From NCBI GenBank assembly GCA_022457155.1, contig JAJGOT010000421.1, positions 359,501 to 423,500 on the forward strand: 64,000 bases of DNA, in the 5' to 3' direction. The notes under the pieces are model-generated. The model did not search any database. It was not told where the DNA came from and worked only from the letters and a program-made list of their open reading frames with translations. The DNA is from Cladopsammia gracilis. Its lineage: Eukaryota; Cnidaria; Anthozoa; Scleractinia; Dendrophylliidae. Below are positions 17,541 through 26,447 of the stretch, piece by piece (positions within the stretch are counted from its first letter, which is position 1; each line of letters opens with the position of its first letter). Position numbers and translations under genes: made by a program.

Positions 17541-18929
17541 ATGGCAGAAGGAGGTTATGATATACCTGGCGAGAATGAAAACACCGGGCTTGACTGGGAC
17601 ATAGACCACGATGGCGATGACGATGATGAAGAAGAAGTTGACACAACAACTCCCTTTCAACCGGGCGGCACATCAACCCCATATCATGGCGGTGAACAAC
17701 ATGAAATGCATACACTGCCTCACGAACAGAGCGGCTTAGATAATGAAGGCATCCCCCTGCTTGGAAGCGACTTCTTAGATGCAACGGAAAAAGCATCTAG
17801 GGTTGATCAAGCCATGGACTGGCTCAAAAGGCGCTTTCCGAAAATAAAGATCAAAGAATTAGGGCCTATCAGGTTTGGCAAAAAACCAGGAAACGAGTAC
17901 AAAATAGTCCAACTTGGGCCGAAGGGTGGCGAAACCCCCATTTTCAAGCAGGATGGTTCAGGACTTCTTAAATCATTTACAGACAAGTTCAAAACAACTC
18001 TTGGCCCAAGTGCTGAAGAGATCGTCTCTGAAGACAATACAGCTATAAGAGAAGAAAGACAAAGGTTGAAGGAGGCAGAGAAACAACTAAAGGAGGCGGA
18101 AAGGATTTCTGTAGCACGTCAACAGGCAGCAAGTGAGGTTCAAAACCTCAGGGAAAGAATCGAAGAAACCCAAGCGAGGATTGACGCTCTGGATCAGGAA
18201 CACGGTTCAAGCGTTGAGAGTCAAACCGAGCTAGATCGGTTAAAACAACTAAAAAAGAATCTTCAAGGCGATCTTGAAAACCAAAAAAAAGAATTAGGCG
18301 CCATTCAAAAAATACAAAAACAACGAGACCAAGAGCAGGCAAAGGTTGACAAACTAAGAACACAACTTTCTGCAAAAACAAGGGAAAGAAATGTTGTTGA
18401 AGCAAGACTGAACTCCACCAAGCCGCTGGATGAGTTAAACGAACAAGAAGCCGAGCTTGTACGACAAAACGAGGAAGACAAGCGCGTGATAGAGGATGAA
18501 AACACTTCTCCCTCTGACAGAGAAGCTGCAGAAGCCCGAGTTGCTGAGCGAGAAGAAGAACTGGCAAGACTAAGAACACAAGTTCAGGAAAGAGAAGAAG
18601 CCCTTCCTTTGAGAGAAAGGGTAAAAAATATCTTCAAGAAATATGGCTGGACACTTCAAGCAGTTGTTCTGGCTGCCGGAATTGTCATAGGCGCTGTGGT
18701 ATTAACCACCTTGAATGGCCTGGCAAAAGCCACCAAGGCTATTGGAAATGGGCTTAAAGAGCTTGGCAAAAAAGCAGCCAACGCCCTGCCAGGCATGATC
18801 GGCTCGATCGTGAGCTTTATCTTCAAAACGGCCGGCCAGGTCTTATCCTTTCTTGGCGAGCACGCCTGGCTTCTGATCCTTGCCGTTGTGGCTTTCTTGG
18901 TTGAAAAGACAATCAAGCGCAAGCGTTAA
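17541..18929 (+). CDS. Coiled-coil protein with C-terminal membrane region (462 aa)
   Basis: Function unknown. It has a very acidic N-terminus (about 19-35, D/E run), a linker with RFPKIKIKELGPI (about 97-109), a long coiled coil rich in E/K/Q (about 165-350), then LPLRERVKNIFKKYGWTLQ and two or three hydrophobic segments (about 375-393, 410-430, 440-455) ending in a basic tail. The C-terminal region is of a type I recognise from cnidarian Polintons. A virion-membrane or minor-capsid role is possible. Its stop codon overlaps the stop of the opposing 592-aa gene. Confidence 0.75.
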   Translation: MAEGGYDIPGENENTGLDWDIDHDGDDDDEEEVDTTTPFQPGGTSTPYHGGEQHEMHTLPHEQSGLDNEGIPLLGSDFLDATEKASRVDQAMDWLKRRFPKIKIKELGPIRFGKKPGNEYKIVQLGPKGGETPIFKQDGSGLLKSFTDKFKTTLGPSAEEIVSEDNTAIREERQRLKEAEKQLKEAERISVARQQAASEVQNLRERIEETQARIDALDQEHGSSVESQTELDRLKQLKKNLQGDLENQKKELGAIQKIQKQRDQEQAKVDKLRTQLSAKTRERNVVEARLNSTKPLDELNEQEAELVRQNEEDKRVIEDENTSPSDREAAEARVAEREEELARLRTQVQEREEALPLRERVKNIFKKYGWTLQAVVLAAGIVIGAVVLTTLNGLAKATKAIGNGLKELGKKAANALPGMIGSIVSFIFKTAGQVLSFLGEHAWLLILAVVAFLVEKTIKRKR

Positions 18930-20704
18930 CGCATCCAGATAAACAGGCCTGCTAAAGCAAGAGCGCCCCCAGCAATTAGTGCCTTGTTTACGTGATGCGG
19001 CTCGATCTTAGTCTCTTGCGTTGTGGCTGGCGTGGGGGTTGGTTGTGTCGTTGGCTTGGGCGCGATGCCCTGTGCCTGTGCCGCCTGTTTGTGAATCGGG
19101 TTCGCTGGGTGGCTGTTTGGCGGATTAATCTTTGTTGGGCCACCGTCCATGGGGCGCAGGGAAGCCTTTTTTGTGGCAAGATTGACATTGTTGTTCACAC
19201 CCAGCTGCATCCCTTGCGTTGCCTGCTTCAGCTTGTTATTGTACCCCACCACACTTTCTGTGTTGATCACCATGCGCGAAGGCATTAGCCAACATCCTGG
19301 GGCTACAGCAAAGTCGAGGCGCACCTTTGCTCCGTCAATGGCTAGTTGATATCTTTGAACGCTCTTTGAAATGTCTGGCGTTCTGATTGCGTCTTCCATG
19401 AGGACTAGAAAATCAGTTTGCGCCTCCTTTGCCCGCCCACCGGCGCCCAGAATGCTGCTACGGACGTTGACTTGCGCGCCTAGGATACAGTAGACGAAGG
19501 CCTCTATTGACTGGTTCATCCGCGAGAGACCTGCTTGTGTGAGGCCTTGCGATGTGTTTGGCACGAAGTGCTCGAACTGTCTGTCCGCGCCACTGTCGTT
19601 GCGAATGAACTGCACAAGGTTTCCATCACTGGCACTTCCACCTTCGTCACTGAATTTCGCATGATTGCCTGGATAGCCCATTCCGGTGGATATCATGCCG
19701 CCTCGTGAAACATAGATAAACACATTGCCGAGGCCATGATTCGCGCCGTGGTTGAAGCGGAAATCACTGCTTGGGTCAACACCGAACTCGTTACAGATCC
19801 TGTGATATGAGGCAAGATCATAGTTGTTGTTCGTTTGACTAAATGTGGGGTCGCCTGGCAAAGCACTGCTGCTCTGGATCCCCCCCATTTCAAACAATAT
19901 GCGCCTTGTTGTGAAATAAACATGGAAGAGATAAAAAGATCGGAGCTGCGGGGCAAGGTTTAGATAGCTGGAGGACAATAATATCTCGCGGGAGACCCCA
20001 GAGCCCGTTGTTGCACACCATAAGGCGAAGTTCAGCTGCTGTGGCCAGTAACTCATATTTGGCTTAGAAAGCCACCTTCTTGACTCTTTTCCTGTTGTGT
20101 GTTTGATTTGAGCCTGAGTGAAGAGCTGCCTGAATTTTGTTGTAAAAGATTCGGTTGGCGTCACATAGATCTTTTGCTCTTTGTTCAAGATATCGCCGAT
20201 GCTTGCCACATTTTCAGAGAACGCGACTGTGGGGATTGCTCTTGTAGGGCTATTATTAATGGACAAAGGGACAGGAAAACCGCCGTCTTGCTGCACACCC
20301 AGAGCCTCTTTCATGGCTTGAGACCAATCATTGCGGGGTATGTCTGAAGGCATAGCCCATGAGCCTGGACCCTCTATGAAAAGCACCGTTGCAGTGGCTT
20401 TGTGATTGTCGTCGAAAGAAACTTCTGTTGTAAATCTTGACATATCAGCGTGTGGGAAACGCCTTTTGAAGTCTGAGATTGCCTTCGCTTTGGCGGCTGT
20501 AGCAAGTTTTGTGGCCTCCGGAGAACTCAGCCAAGCCAGTTGCGGGTTTACTGTGGGGGGTTTTTTACTGAGATACCTTTGTTCTGGCTGGAGGGGGTTT
20601 TGGGGGCGAGGAAAAAACGGGGGTGAGGGCCCGTAATCGTGTCCGCCAATGTCTAGACCAAGGTTTGAACCAGGATTAAATCCGCCAGAGCGCCCGCCAA
20701 ACAT
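18926..20704 (-). CDS. Large conserved Polinton structural-type protein (592 aa)
   Basis: The second-largest product, function unknown. A Gly/Pro-rich N-terminus (1-55) is followed by a globular region with conserved stretches such as NFALWCATTGSGVSR, SFYLFHVYFTTRRILFE, FRFNHGANHGLGNVFIY, KFSDEGG and INQSIEAFVYCILGAQV-like and SVQRYQLAIDGAKVRLD segments, then a Pro/Thr/Gln linker and a C-terminal membrane segment (about 575-591). I recognise the family as recurring in cnidarian Polintons. Size, position among capsid genes and the membrane anchor suggest a virion component. TATATA lies 5 nt before the ATG, in a 30-bp divergent promoter shared with the penton-like gene. Confidence 0.75.
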   Translation of the reverse strand: MFGGRSGGFNPGSNLGLDIGGHDYGPSPPFFPRPQNPLQPEQRYLSKKPPTVNPQLAWLSSPEATKLATAAKAKAISDFKRRFPHADMSRFTTEVSFDDNHKATATVLFIEGPGSWAMPSDIPRNDWSQAMKEALGVQQDGGFPVPLSINNSPTRAIPTVAFSENVASIGDILNKEQKIYVTPTESFTTKFRQLFTQAQIKHTTGKESRRWLSKPNMSYWPQQLNFALWCATTGSGVSREILLSSSYLNLAPQLRSFYLFHVYFTTRRILFEMGGIQSSSALPGDPTFSQTNNNYDLASYHRICNEFGVDPSSDFRFNHGANHGLGNVFIYVSRGGMISTGMGYPGNHAKFSDEGGSASDGNLVQFIRNDSGADRQFEHFVPNTSQGLTQAGLSRMNQSIEAFVYCILGAQVNVRSSILGAGGRAKEAQTDFLVLMEDAIRTPDISKSVQRYQLAIDGAKVRLDFAVAPGCWLMPSRMVINTESVVGYNNKLKQATQGMQLGVNNNVNLATKKASLRPMDGGPTKINPPNSHPANPIHKQAAQAQGIAPKPTTQPTPTPATTQETKIEPHHVNKALIAGGALALAGLFIWMR

Positions 20705-20734
20705 GATTGTATATAAATATATTTTATATACACA
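20705..20734. promoter_or_regulatory. Bidirectional TATA promoter between 592-aa and penton-like genes
   Basis: 30 bp with TATATA at 20710-20715 (for the minus gene) and at 20725-20730 (for the plus gene), each 4-5 nt from its ATG. Confidence 0.55.
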
Positions 20735-21409
20735 ATGGTTGTGTTAACAATCGTCGCACCTTCGAACCCTCACACCATCTACTTCGATAACCCGCTTCAG
20801 AAACCGAGTTATATCCGGCTCGTCTCTTGTTCGATTTGCAATTCGTGGCATAATTTGAAACAAAGAGGAGAAATATCTGTCAAAGTATCAGGCTCGAAGG
20901 CACAACCAACTATAATCAACATTGAGCCTAGTTTTTACACTCCTAGTAGTTTAGCAAAAACGATAGTTGACAAATACGAAGAACGGGTTATAGGCCTTAA
21001 AGCGGAATCGTATTCTCCTCTTGGTGCTATGGCGATTTTGAACCCAGGAGGTGAATATGTAATAGGTCTTTCCAATAATATCAGATTATTATTTGGCAAG
21101 AGCCTACAAACGCCTTCACATATAACCAGTAAAAAATTCGACTCACCAAGCACTTACTTTATCCACTGCGATCTGGTTGATAAAGAACAGAACCTGTTCA
21201 ACGGCAAGCCTTCGACAGTCTTGGCTAAATTTGATCTTCGCGGAAAGCCCTATGAGAAAGTTTTCTATGAATCAACACAGCAGAACATCTTGCGTGACGT
21301 CTCGTCTGGCGATTATGTAAACAGCATAACTCTGTCTGTTAGAGATGCGAACAATGAACTTTTTGATTTCAATAACGCGCCTCTTGAATTTGAAGTTGAA
21401 ATAAATTAA
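20735..21409 (+). CDS. Penton-like minor capsid protein, single jelly roll (224 aa)
   Basis: Would occupy the five-fold vertices of the capsid. The layout fits Polinton/adintovirus pentons: an N-terminal TIYFDNPL strand and S-rich beta region (1-60), a PSFYTPSSLAKTIVDKY helix (about 65-81), the signature LSNNIRLLFG (112-121), YFIHCDLVD (141-149), a loop with DLRGKPYEKVFY, and a terminal strand series ITLSVRDANNELFDF. The length is typical. The start is set by TATATACACA immediately upstream. It begins a plus-strand series with the genes at 21425, 22151 and 22409. Confidence 0.78.
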   Translation: MVVLTIVAPSNPHTIYFDNPLQKPSYIRLVSCSICNSWHNLKQRGEISVKVSGSKAQPTIINIEPSFYTPSSLAKTIVDKYEERVIGLKAESYSPLGAMAILNPGGEYVIGLSNNIRLLFGKSLQTPSHITSKKFDSPSTYFIHCDLVDKEQNLFNGKPSTVLAKFDLRGKPYEKVFYESTQQNILRDVSSGDYVNSITLSVRDANNELFDFNNAPLEFEVEIN

Positions 21410-21424
21410 TATGTATACACAACC

Positions 21425-22099
21425 ATGAGCTCAGCTAATGTGTTGCCATCGGCACCGGATTACAGTGAGACTCAATCGCTTTACCCAAGCTTACCAGCAA
21501 ATGGCGAAGACTTCCGGCTCAAGAAAATAACAGACTTACAGAAAGAGCTTGAGAAGGAAGCCGACCACTATCGCCAGGTCGCAAAAAAATACAAACGGGC
21601 CCACGCGATTCTTCATGCAGCGGCTGTGGGTCTTGGTTTGGTTGCTACAGGCATGTCATCAGCTACTTTCGCGACTGCATTATCTGGAGTCGGAATTGTG
21701 GCCAGTCCTGCCCTTGCTGGTGTGGCAGCGATTACAGGGGCTTCCTCTGCGGCACTCACAGTGCTAAGCAAGAAATTTGAACGAAAAATCGCGAAACACG
21801 AGAAAATCTACACGCTCGCTGTTGCCAAGCGGAACTCTGTCTATGAGATGATCTCAAAGGCTTTAACTGACAATAACATCGATGATCCAGAGTTTACAAT
21901 CATCATAAAAGAGGTTGAAAAATACAACAAACTGAAAGACGAGATCCGCTCTGGTGAAACAAAGTCCACACAGAGTGGTCAGCCTCAAGCGCCAGATCTT
22001 GACAAGATCAGAGAAGAACTTCGCAAAGAAGTCAAAGTGGAGTTTCAAAAAAAGTTAAATCATCTGGCAGACGTATCCAAGTTGTATTTGAAAGAGTAA
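21425..22099 (+). CDS. Conserved Polinton membrane protein (224 aa)
   Basis: Function unknown. A Pro/Ser-rich N-terminus is followed by a helix HYRQVAKKYKRAH (about 48-60), a long Ala/Gly-rich hydrophobic region (about 61-114) that could form two membrane helices or a glycine-zipper hairpin, then KHEKIYTLAVAKRNSVYEM and a charged C-terminal coiled coil. The type is familiar from cnidarian Polintons. A membrane-active virion protein is one possibility. GTATAC ends 6 nt before the ATG, and only 15 nt separate it from the penton-like gene. Confidence 0.72.
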   Translation: MSSANVLPSAPDYSETQSLYPSLPANGEDFRLKKITDLQKELEKEADHYRQVAKKYKRAHAILHAAAVGLGLVATGMSSATFATALSGVGIVASPALAGVAAITGASSAALTVLSKKFERKIAKHEKIYTLAVAKRNSVYEMISKALTDNNIDDPEFTIIIKEVEKYNKLKDEIRSGETKSTQSGQPQAPDLDKIREELRKEVKVEFQKKLNHLADVSKLYLKE

Positions 22100-22150
22100 A
22101 CTCTGGATTTAATTTACAGATCTCGAAAGGAAAATATTATATATAGAGCA

Positions 22151-22384
22151 ATGCCTTTGCTAAGGGAATTAATCACACTGCTTCAAGCTGCAAATAAACG
22201 ATATACCAATCTCGAACAGGAGTATAAAACACTGCAAAGACATCACTGCGAGCTTTACCAGAAATATATGGCCCTACGCCACAGCCTCCTTTGCCAGGAT
22301 TGTAAAACGCGGTGCGTGAAAGAAGAACCTGGTGGGTGCACCGAAGTTTGTAATCTTTGTAGTGCAAAATTATGTTCGAATTGA
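22151..22384 (+). CDS. Small cysteine-rich, probably zinc-binding protein (77 aa)
   Basis: An N-terminal coiled coil (about 3-45, LLQAANKRYTNLEQEYKTLQ) is followed by a cysteine cluster at 48, 51, 55, 63, 67, 70 and 75, arranged as several CxxC-type pairs, as in small zinc ribbons or RING-like folds. Function unknown. TATATATA lies about 4-12 nt before the ATG. Confidence 0.6.
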   Translation: MPLLRELITLLQAANKRYTNLEQEYKTLQRHHCELYQKYMALRHSLLCQDCKTRCVKEEPGGCTEVCNLCSAKLCSN

Positions 22385-22408
22385 ACATTTATTGTTTATA
22401 TTATAAAC

Positions 22409-23146
22409 ATGGAAAGACTTGAAGCAAACCGTTTCAATAAACAGCTATCTATTGTCAGACAAATGGATGAAAAGAATACATATAAGACTCAATTAAACGC
22501 CTTGAATGTTAAACACAAACACATCTGGCTGCGAGGCCTCTATGAAAATGACTATATAGACGAGTTATGCCGCTCACAACTTAAAGAAAAGTTACAAATT
22601 ATCTTTTCATATCTTTCTTTGTCAGCAAGCCAAGTCTTAATACAGCAGTACCACAAAATCAAGTTTGTTTCAATTCAAAGCATAGTGAACGAAAACATAA
22701 AATCGTGCCAAAGCTGTGGCGGGTCTTTTTCACTCCTGGTTTATTCAGTAGAACTTATCTGTGAACTATGCAACCGAGTTGAAAGAATAGAAGGCACCGC
22801 CTTTGATAGAGAAGACATTTACAAAAATAAAAATATAACAATTAAAAACAAGGCAAAAACAGACTATAACTTTAACTATAAACTTGATAAGTTATTCGGA
22901 AAATCCCCTATAAGATTGACCCAGGGCGAGCTTGAACAAATAAAATATGTTCACTCAAAGATAAAACCACATCTACCAAAAAATATTTCTATAAATTTCA
23001 AAATTCATAAAATCTTAAAACTGATCCTGCAAGAAGGGCCAAGAAAACGGAAGATTTTAACCCACATAAACCTTCCTAAGCCCTCTATATGTCGAAAGCA
23101 TGAGCGGTGCTGGCAAGAGGCCATTCATTCAGCTAGAAATACGTAA
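22409..23146 (+). CDS. VLTF3-like late transcription factor candidate (245 aa)
   Basis: A helical N-terminus (1-90) is followed by a zinc ribbon with C100, C103, C118 and C121 (CQSCGG...CELCNR), then RIEGTAFDRED and NYKLDKLFGKS-type helices (about 153-166). This order, a ribbon followed by a conserved Y/F-rich segment and an L-F-GK motif, is that of the poxvirus/NCLDV VLTF3 family of late transcription factors, also reported in some Polinton-like viruses. The match is by eye, so an unrelated zinc-ribbon protein cannot be excluded. The gene is more AT- and Lys-rich than its neighbours. A role in recognising the shared TATA-ATG promoters is an attractive inference. The 3' end overlaps the opposing exonuclease gene by 14 nt. 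Confidence 0.55.
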   Translation: MERLEANRFNKQLSIVRQMDEKNTYKTQLNALNVKHKHIWLRGLYENDYIDELCRSQLKEKLQIIFSYLSLSASQVLIQQYHKIKFVSIQSIVNENIKSCQSCGGSFSLLVYSVELICELCNRVERIEGTAFDREDIYKNKNITIKNKAKTDYNFNYKLDKLFGKSPIRLTQGELEQIKYVHSKIKPHLPKNISINFKIHKILKLILQEGPRKRKILTHINLPKPSICRKHERCWQEAIHSARNT

Positions 23147-24224
23147 ACTGCCCATGAAGAAAGGCCTCAACGTCGCCTTCATTTTCACCAACTTCTCCCG
23201 CGGAATATGTTTTGTCGTCTGTATGGATGAGTGAATGAATTTTTTTTTTTAGTTCAGCTAACTTCTTGTGAAAATTTTCGGCCCTTTCTTGAATGCCTTC
23301 TAAGAATCCCTCGTGCTGGGTGATTGGAAGTTCTGTTTCATCAAGGAGCTTCCAAGTAAAGAAGGCAACAGCTCTTGGACCCTCGGCACTGGTGGTTAGC
23401 TCGCTCTTGAATTTCTGTCGTCTAAAGAACTCCTCTCGCTCAATTTCCTCGCTAAAAGTTCTTCTAACAGGGCCGTAAGAACACCAGAGCTCTTTCTCCT
23501 CGATGCTTGCCATTATTTTATCAAAATATGGCTGCGCAAGTTCGGCGACATCAACGAGCTCAGTTTGTTTTTTGGTCAAAGGTTGCTCAGAGAAGAGGTA
23601 AACAATGCCCCAGGCGAGTGTTTTATTTGCCTTTGTTGAATGAACAACACCTCCGTTTAGCTTCGCGTTATGAAACGTGCTTGATGTCATCTGTTTCAAA
23701 GGGCACAGTCTGAAATAGGAGTCAACGAAAAGGCCCTTTTTTACTTGGCTTCCACTGAAAGCGAGGCCCGTCTGAAGTTGTGTCACATAATAACGCGGAA
23801 TGGCTCTAACGGCTATCTTTCGTTTAAAGGGGCATTTAAACTCTAAGAGAGTAATGTTGCCAGCTTTGTCTTCGAAGTAGCCATCGGGGCTGCATGTAAG
23901 CTTTCCGTAAAGGGGGTGCGCCTTTGCTAGATTAAGCGATACACTGTGTGCAAAGACGGTTGTGTCGTGTTTTTGTTCAAAACATTTTCGAGCAATTGGT
24001 TCGAAAACATTGCCCCAGGTATATGCCGTCATGTTGACCATGCCTGGGGCCTGCGCTTTCTTGAAGAGTAGGCTCTTTTCGTCTTCAAAGGGCGAAGCCC
24101 CTATCAGCGCGGCAACTTCTGAAGCCCCGATGGTGCTCTTTCTGGCACTGACCCAAGCGCGGCTCCTTTGTTTCAGACCAGTTTTCCTGGACTTAAGAAA
24201 GTTCAAGAAATTTTGCACAGGCAT
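23133..24224 (-). CDS. YqaJ / lambda-exonuclease-like recombinase nuclease (363 aa)
   Basis: A PD-(D/E)XK nuclease of the viral alkaline-exonuclease type, likely for recombination or processing of replicated genomes. Numbered from the chosen start it shows GASEVAALIG (33-42), a WGNVFEP helix (Glu75), SPDGYF (Asp114), LEFKCP (Glu128, Lys130) and YVTQLQTGL (about 146-154), the expected order of catalytic residues. The C-terminus is a coiled coil. The start is set at 24224 (MPVQNF), because TATAC lies 6 nt upstream; an in-frame ATG at 24248 would place the promoter within the gene. Confidence 0.85.
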   Translation of the reverse strand: MPVQNFLNFLKSRKTGLKQRSRAWVSARKSTIGASEVAALIGASPFEDEKSLLFKKAQAPGMVNMTAYTWGNVFEPIARKCFEQKHDTTVFAHSVSLNLAKAHPLYGKLTCSPDGYFEDKAGNITLLEFKCPFKRKIAVRAIPRYYVTQLQTGLAFSGSQVKKGLFVDSYFRLCPLKQMTSSTFHNAKLNGGVVHSTKANKTLAWGIVYLFSEQPLTKKQTELVDVAELAQPYFDKIMASIEEKELWCSYGPVRRTFSEEIEREEFFRRQKFKSELTTSAEGPRAVAFFTWKLLDETELPITQHEGFLEGIQERAENFHKKLAELKKKIHSLIHTDDKTYSAGEVGENEGDVEAFLHGQFTYF

Positions 24225-24251
24225 CGCAGATATACAAAGGGGGAACATTTC

Positions 24252-24326
24252 TTCAATTGGTAAAGCCCGAGCACTTTAGTGTGCTTTCTAGTGGTTAAAA
24301 CCCGGTTATAAAGGGTTGCGCCAAAA
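24252..24326 (-). repeat. Inner part of the Polinton right TIR
   Basis: The reverse complement matches 7932-8006 exactly by eye through GGCGC and the adjoining Ts. After four A bases (24323-24326) the match stops abruptly at the Helentron insert and resumes at 32248 with four more A bases and GGGGG. Confidence 0.92.
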
Positions 24327-24378
24327 ATCAAAGGGCTCTTAAAGCCATCTCGTTAAAGCGTTAGAACGTGAGGTTAAT

Positions 24379-25140
24379 AAAAACAAAATAGAAGAATTGA
24401 TAGTGAATATGGTAAAGATGCCGTTGTAGCGCACCTTTAGAATAAGTCTACTTAAAATACGTACATGAAAACATCACATGATGCAAATCAGTCAATAGAA
24501 ATTTATGTTCACGAAATGGGCGTAGTTTACATTTTCAAAAAAAAAAACAACTTTAACATGCAAGGCTGATCAGACAGCAAATTTGTTCGATTTATTTTAA
24601 TAAGATATGCCCGATATTTCGGTTACACAAAACTAACCTTCATCAGGGGCTAGGAAAGCTTAGTGAAGATGGAAACAAACGGTTACAATATTTAAAATGG
24701 GCTAAGATAAATTGCTGGCACACGATAGGCTAATAAACAAGTAACGGTCCAACTATATATTGCTACTGTTTGTTCTAGTGGTCCTTGCATTTTTACAGAA
24801 GTTATTTACATTTTCACGCTAGTGACTAAAATGGGGTCCTATTATTTGGTTATACAATAGACGTGTTTAGAAAATGTTATAGGCTGGGCCTTATCATTAT
24901 TATTATTTTTATTATTTATTTATTTATTTATTTATTTTTTTTTTGCAAAAGGAGGGGAACCCGTGCCCCTCTGCTAACAACTTCTCTGTACAGCATTGGG
25001 GGATCTGTTCTCATCAGTGCCCCACTTTTTCAAGACCAAAAGCCAGAATAGTCCTAAACTTCGACGACTAAGGAGAGCTTTTTTTCACAAGATTTGGTGC
25101 CGTTTTTTCACCACAAGCAAGAAAGCGTCTGGTAACTATC
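24379..25140. other. Non-coding stretch, possible Penelope-type end
   Basis: No gene seen. 'cccgatatttcgg...cttcatcaggggc' at about 24609-24655 resembles a conserved word at about 34206-34250. I associate such words with Penelope-like or other retroelement ends, but with low certainty. A (TTTA)n tract lies at about 24899-24935. Confidence 0.3.
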
Positions 25141-25157
25141 TGTCTTCGCTTTGGTGA

Positions 25158-25927
25158 GTGCGTGCTTTTCAATTTTGTGGTTTTGGTTTTGGTCTCACGA
25201 GTTTTCTCGCCCTCGCGTTACGTGGAGATGGCCGCGAGTCCCGCACACCAGCCGTTCTTACTGTCCGCTCGATAGCGGAGGAAAACCTGGATCTTGACTC
25301 GCTCAGTATAGCGCAGTCGTTACCGAACTTTAAGGAAGAAATCGTTGGGATTGTACCCCTCTACGGAGGAAAGTGCTTCGACATCAGCCTCCGATCTACA
25401 GAATCGGCCACGCGGTTCGCGGCATCGGTCTTTGACTGCGAAAGCCGCGTTATCCCTTTACGCCTTTTAGGGCAAAAAGCACTATACGTGTCATGCTTCA
25501 TTCCCGTTGAATTCCCCGATGAAAACCTGCTACAACTCATGGAACAATACGGCGACCTCAAAGCTCGAGCAGTCCGCCGGCTTTGCTTCAAAGCCACGGG
25601 CTACAAGCACATCGAGAACAGCATCCGTGTCGTAGAATTCACACGTTTACAAAAGGCAGTGTCACGCAAATAATAATAGTCACTCAAGGGCTCGAGTTAT
25701 TTTTTAAGTACACGGGCCAGCCAATACTATGCTACCGGTGCCAGTCTTCCGAGCTCGTTGTTAAAGACTCCCCGAAGGCGAAACGACGCGAGGCGAACCG
25801 CGAGGCTCCAGCGCCCGGAGGTGGGGAGGGGGGGGGGGGGGGTGGACACCAGAGGCCCCCCGGCCCCCACTACAGCAACCAGCAACGACACTCTCCCTGT
25901 AACCACAATAGGCCATTTGCACGATAG
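25158..25927 (+). pseudogene. Gag/ORF1-like retroelement protein with zinc knuckle, frameshifted
   Basis: The first frame (25158-25673) includes a conserved-looking domain with CFDISLRSTESATRFA, IPLRLLGQKALYVS and a PDENLLQLMEQYGDLKARAVRR segment, like an RRM-type ORF1/Gag fold. After a one-base shift near 25670 another frame continues with YTGQPILCYRC, the start of a zinc knuckle whose second half is degenerate, then a Gly/Pro-rich tail. It is a typical nucleic-acid-binding protein of a LINE or LTR element. No reverse transcriptase follows on this strand. Confidence 0.5.
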
Positions 25928-26447
25928 CGTCATTTGACTACAACTACCAGAACTCATTTCGTTTTTCCTTTCTTATTTAAATTTTGTAATCCCAGTGAGG
26001 TTTAAACAACAAAGGCCCTAATTTGCACTACAAAATAAAAAATGAACCTCCGTGCGACCCTTCTTATGACTTTTACAAAAAAAAGAAATAGTTATTGTTG
26101 AAACTGCATGTTTTAAAGTATTTAACAAGTAATGAAGAATTAAATTTCAACTTGCATTCGCCTTTCATGTTCTCAGATAAAGCATTTTCTACTTCACCCT
26201 ATACTAGTTACTGAGCGTGAAGGGTCCATAACCCGGGATCACAAATCCCATTTCCCACACACACAACACACACACACATTCATGACCAGCAAAGCCGCGT
26301 AATCAACTGGCTCGAACTCACGTAAGCGTGCAAACATTAACTTTAAAATACATTGATTACCGTTACTCCTTGTTTTTACATTGCCTTATATAACTTATGG
26401 TATCAGTCGTAAAAAGTTCGTACGGGTCACAATAAGTCAATATTCAT

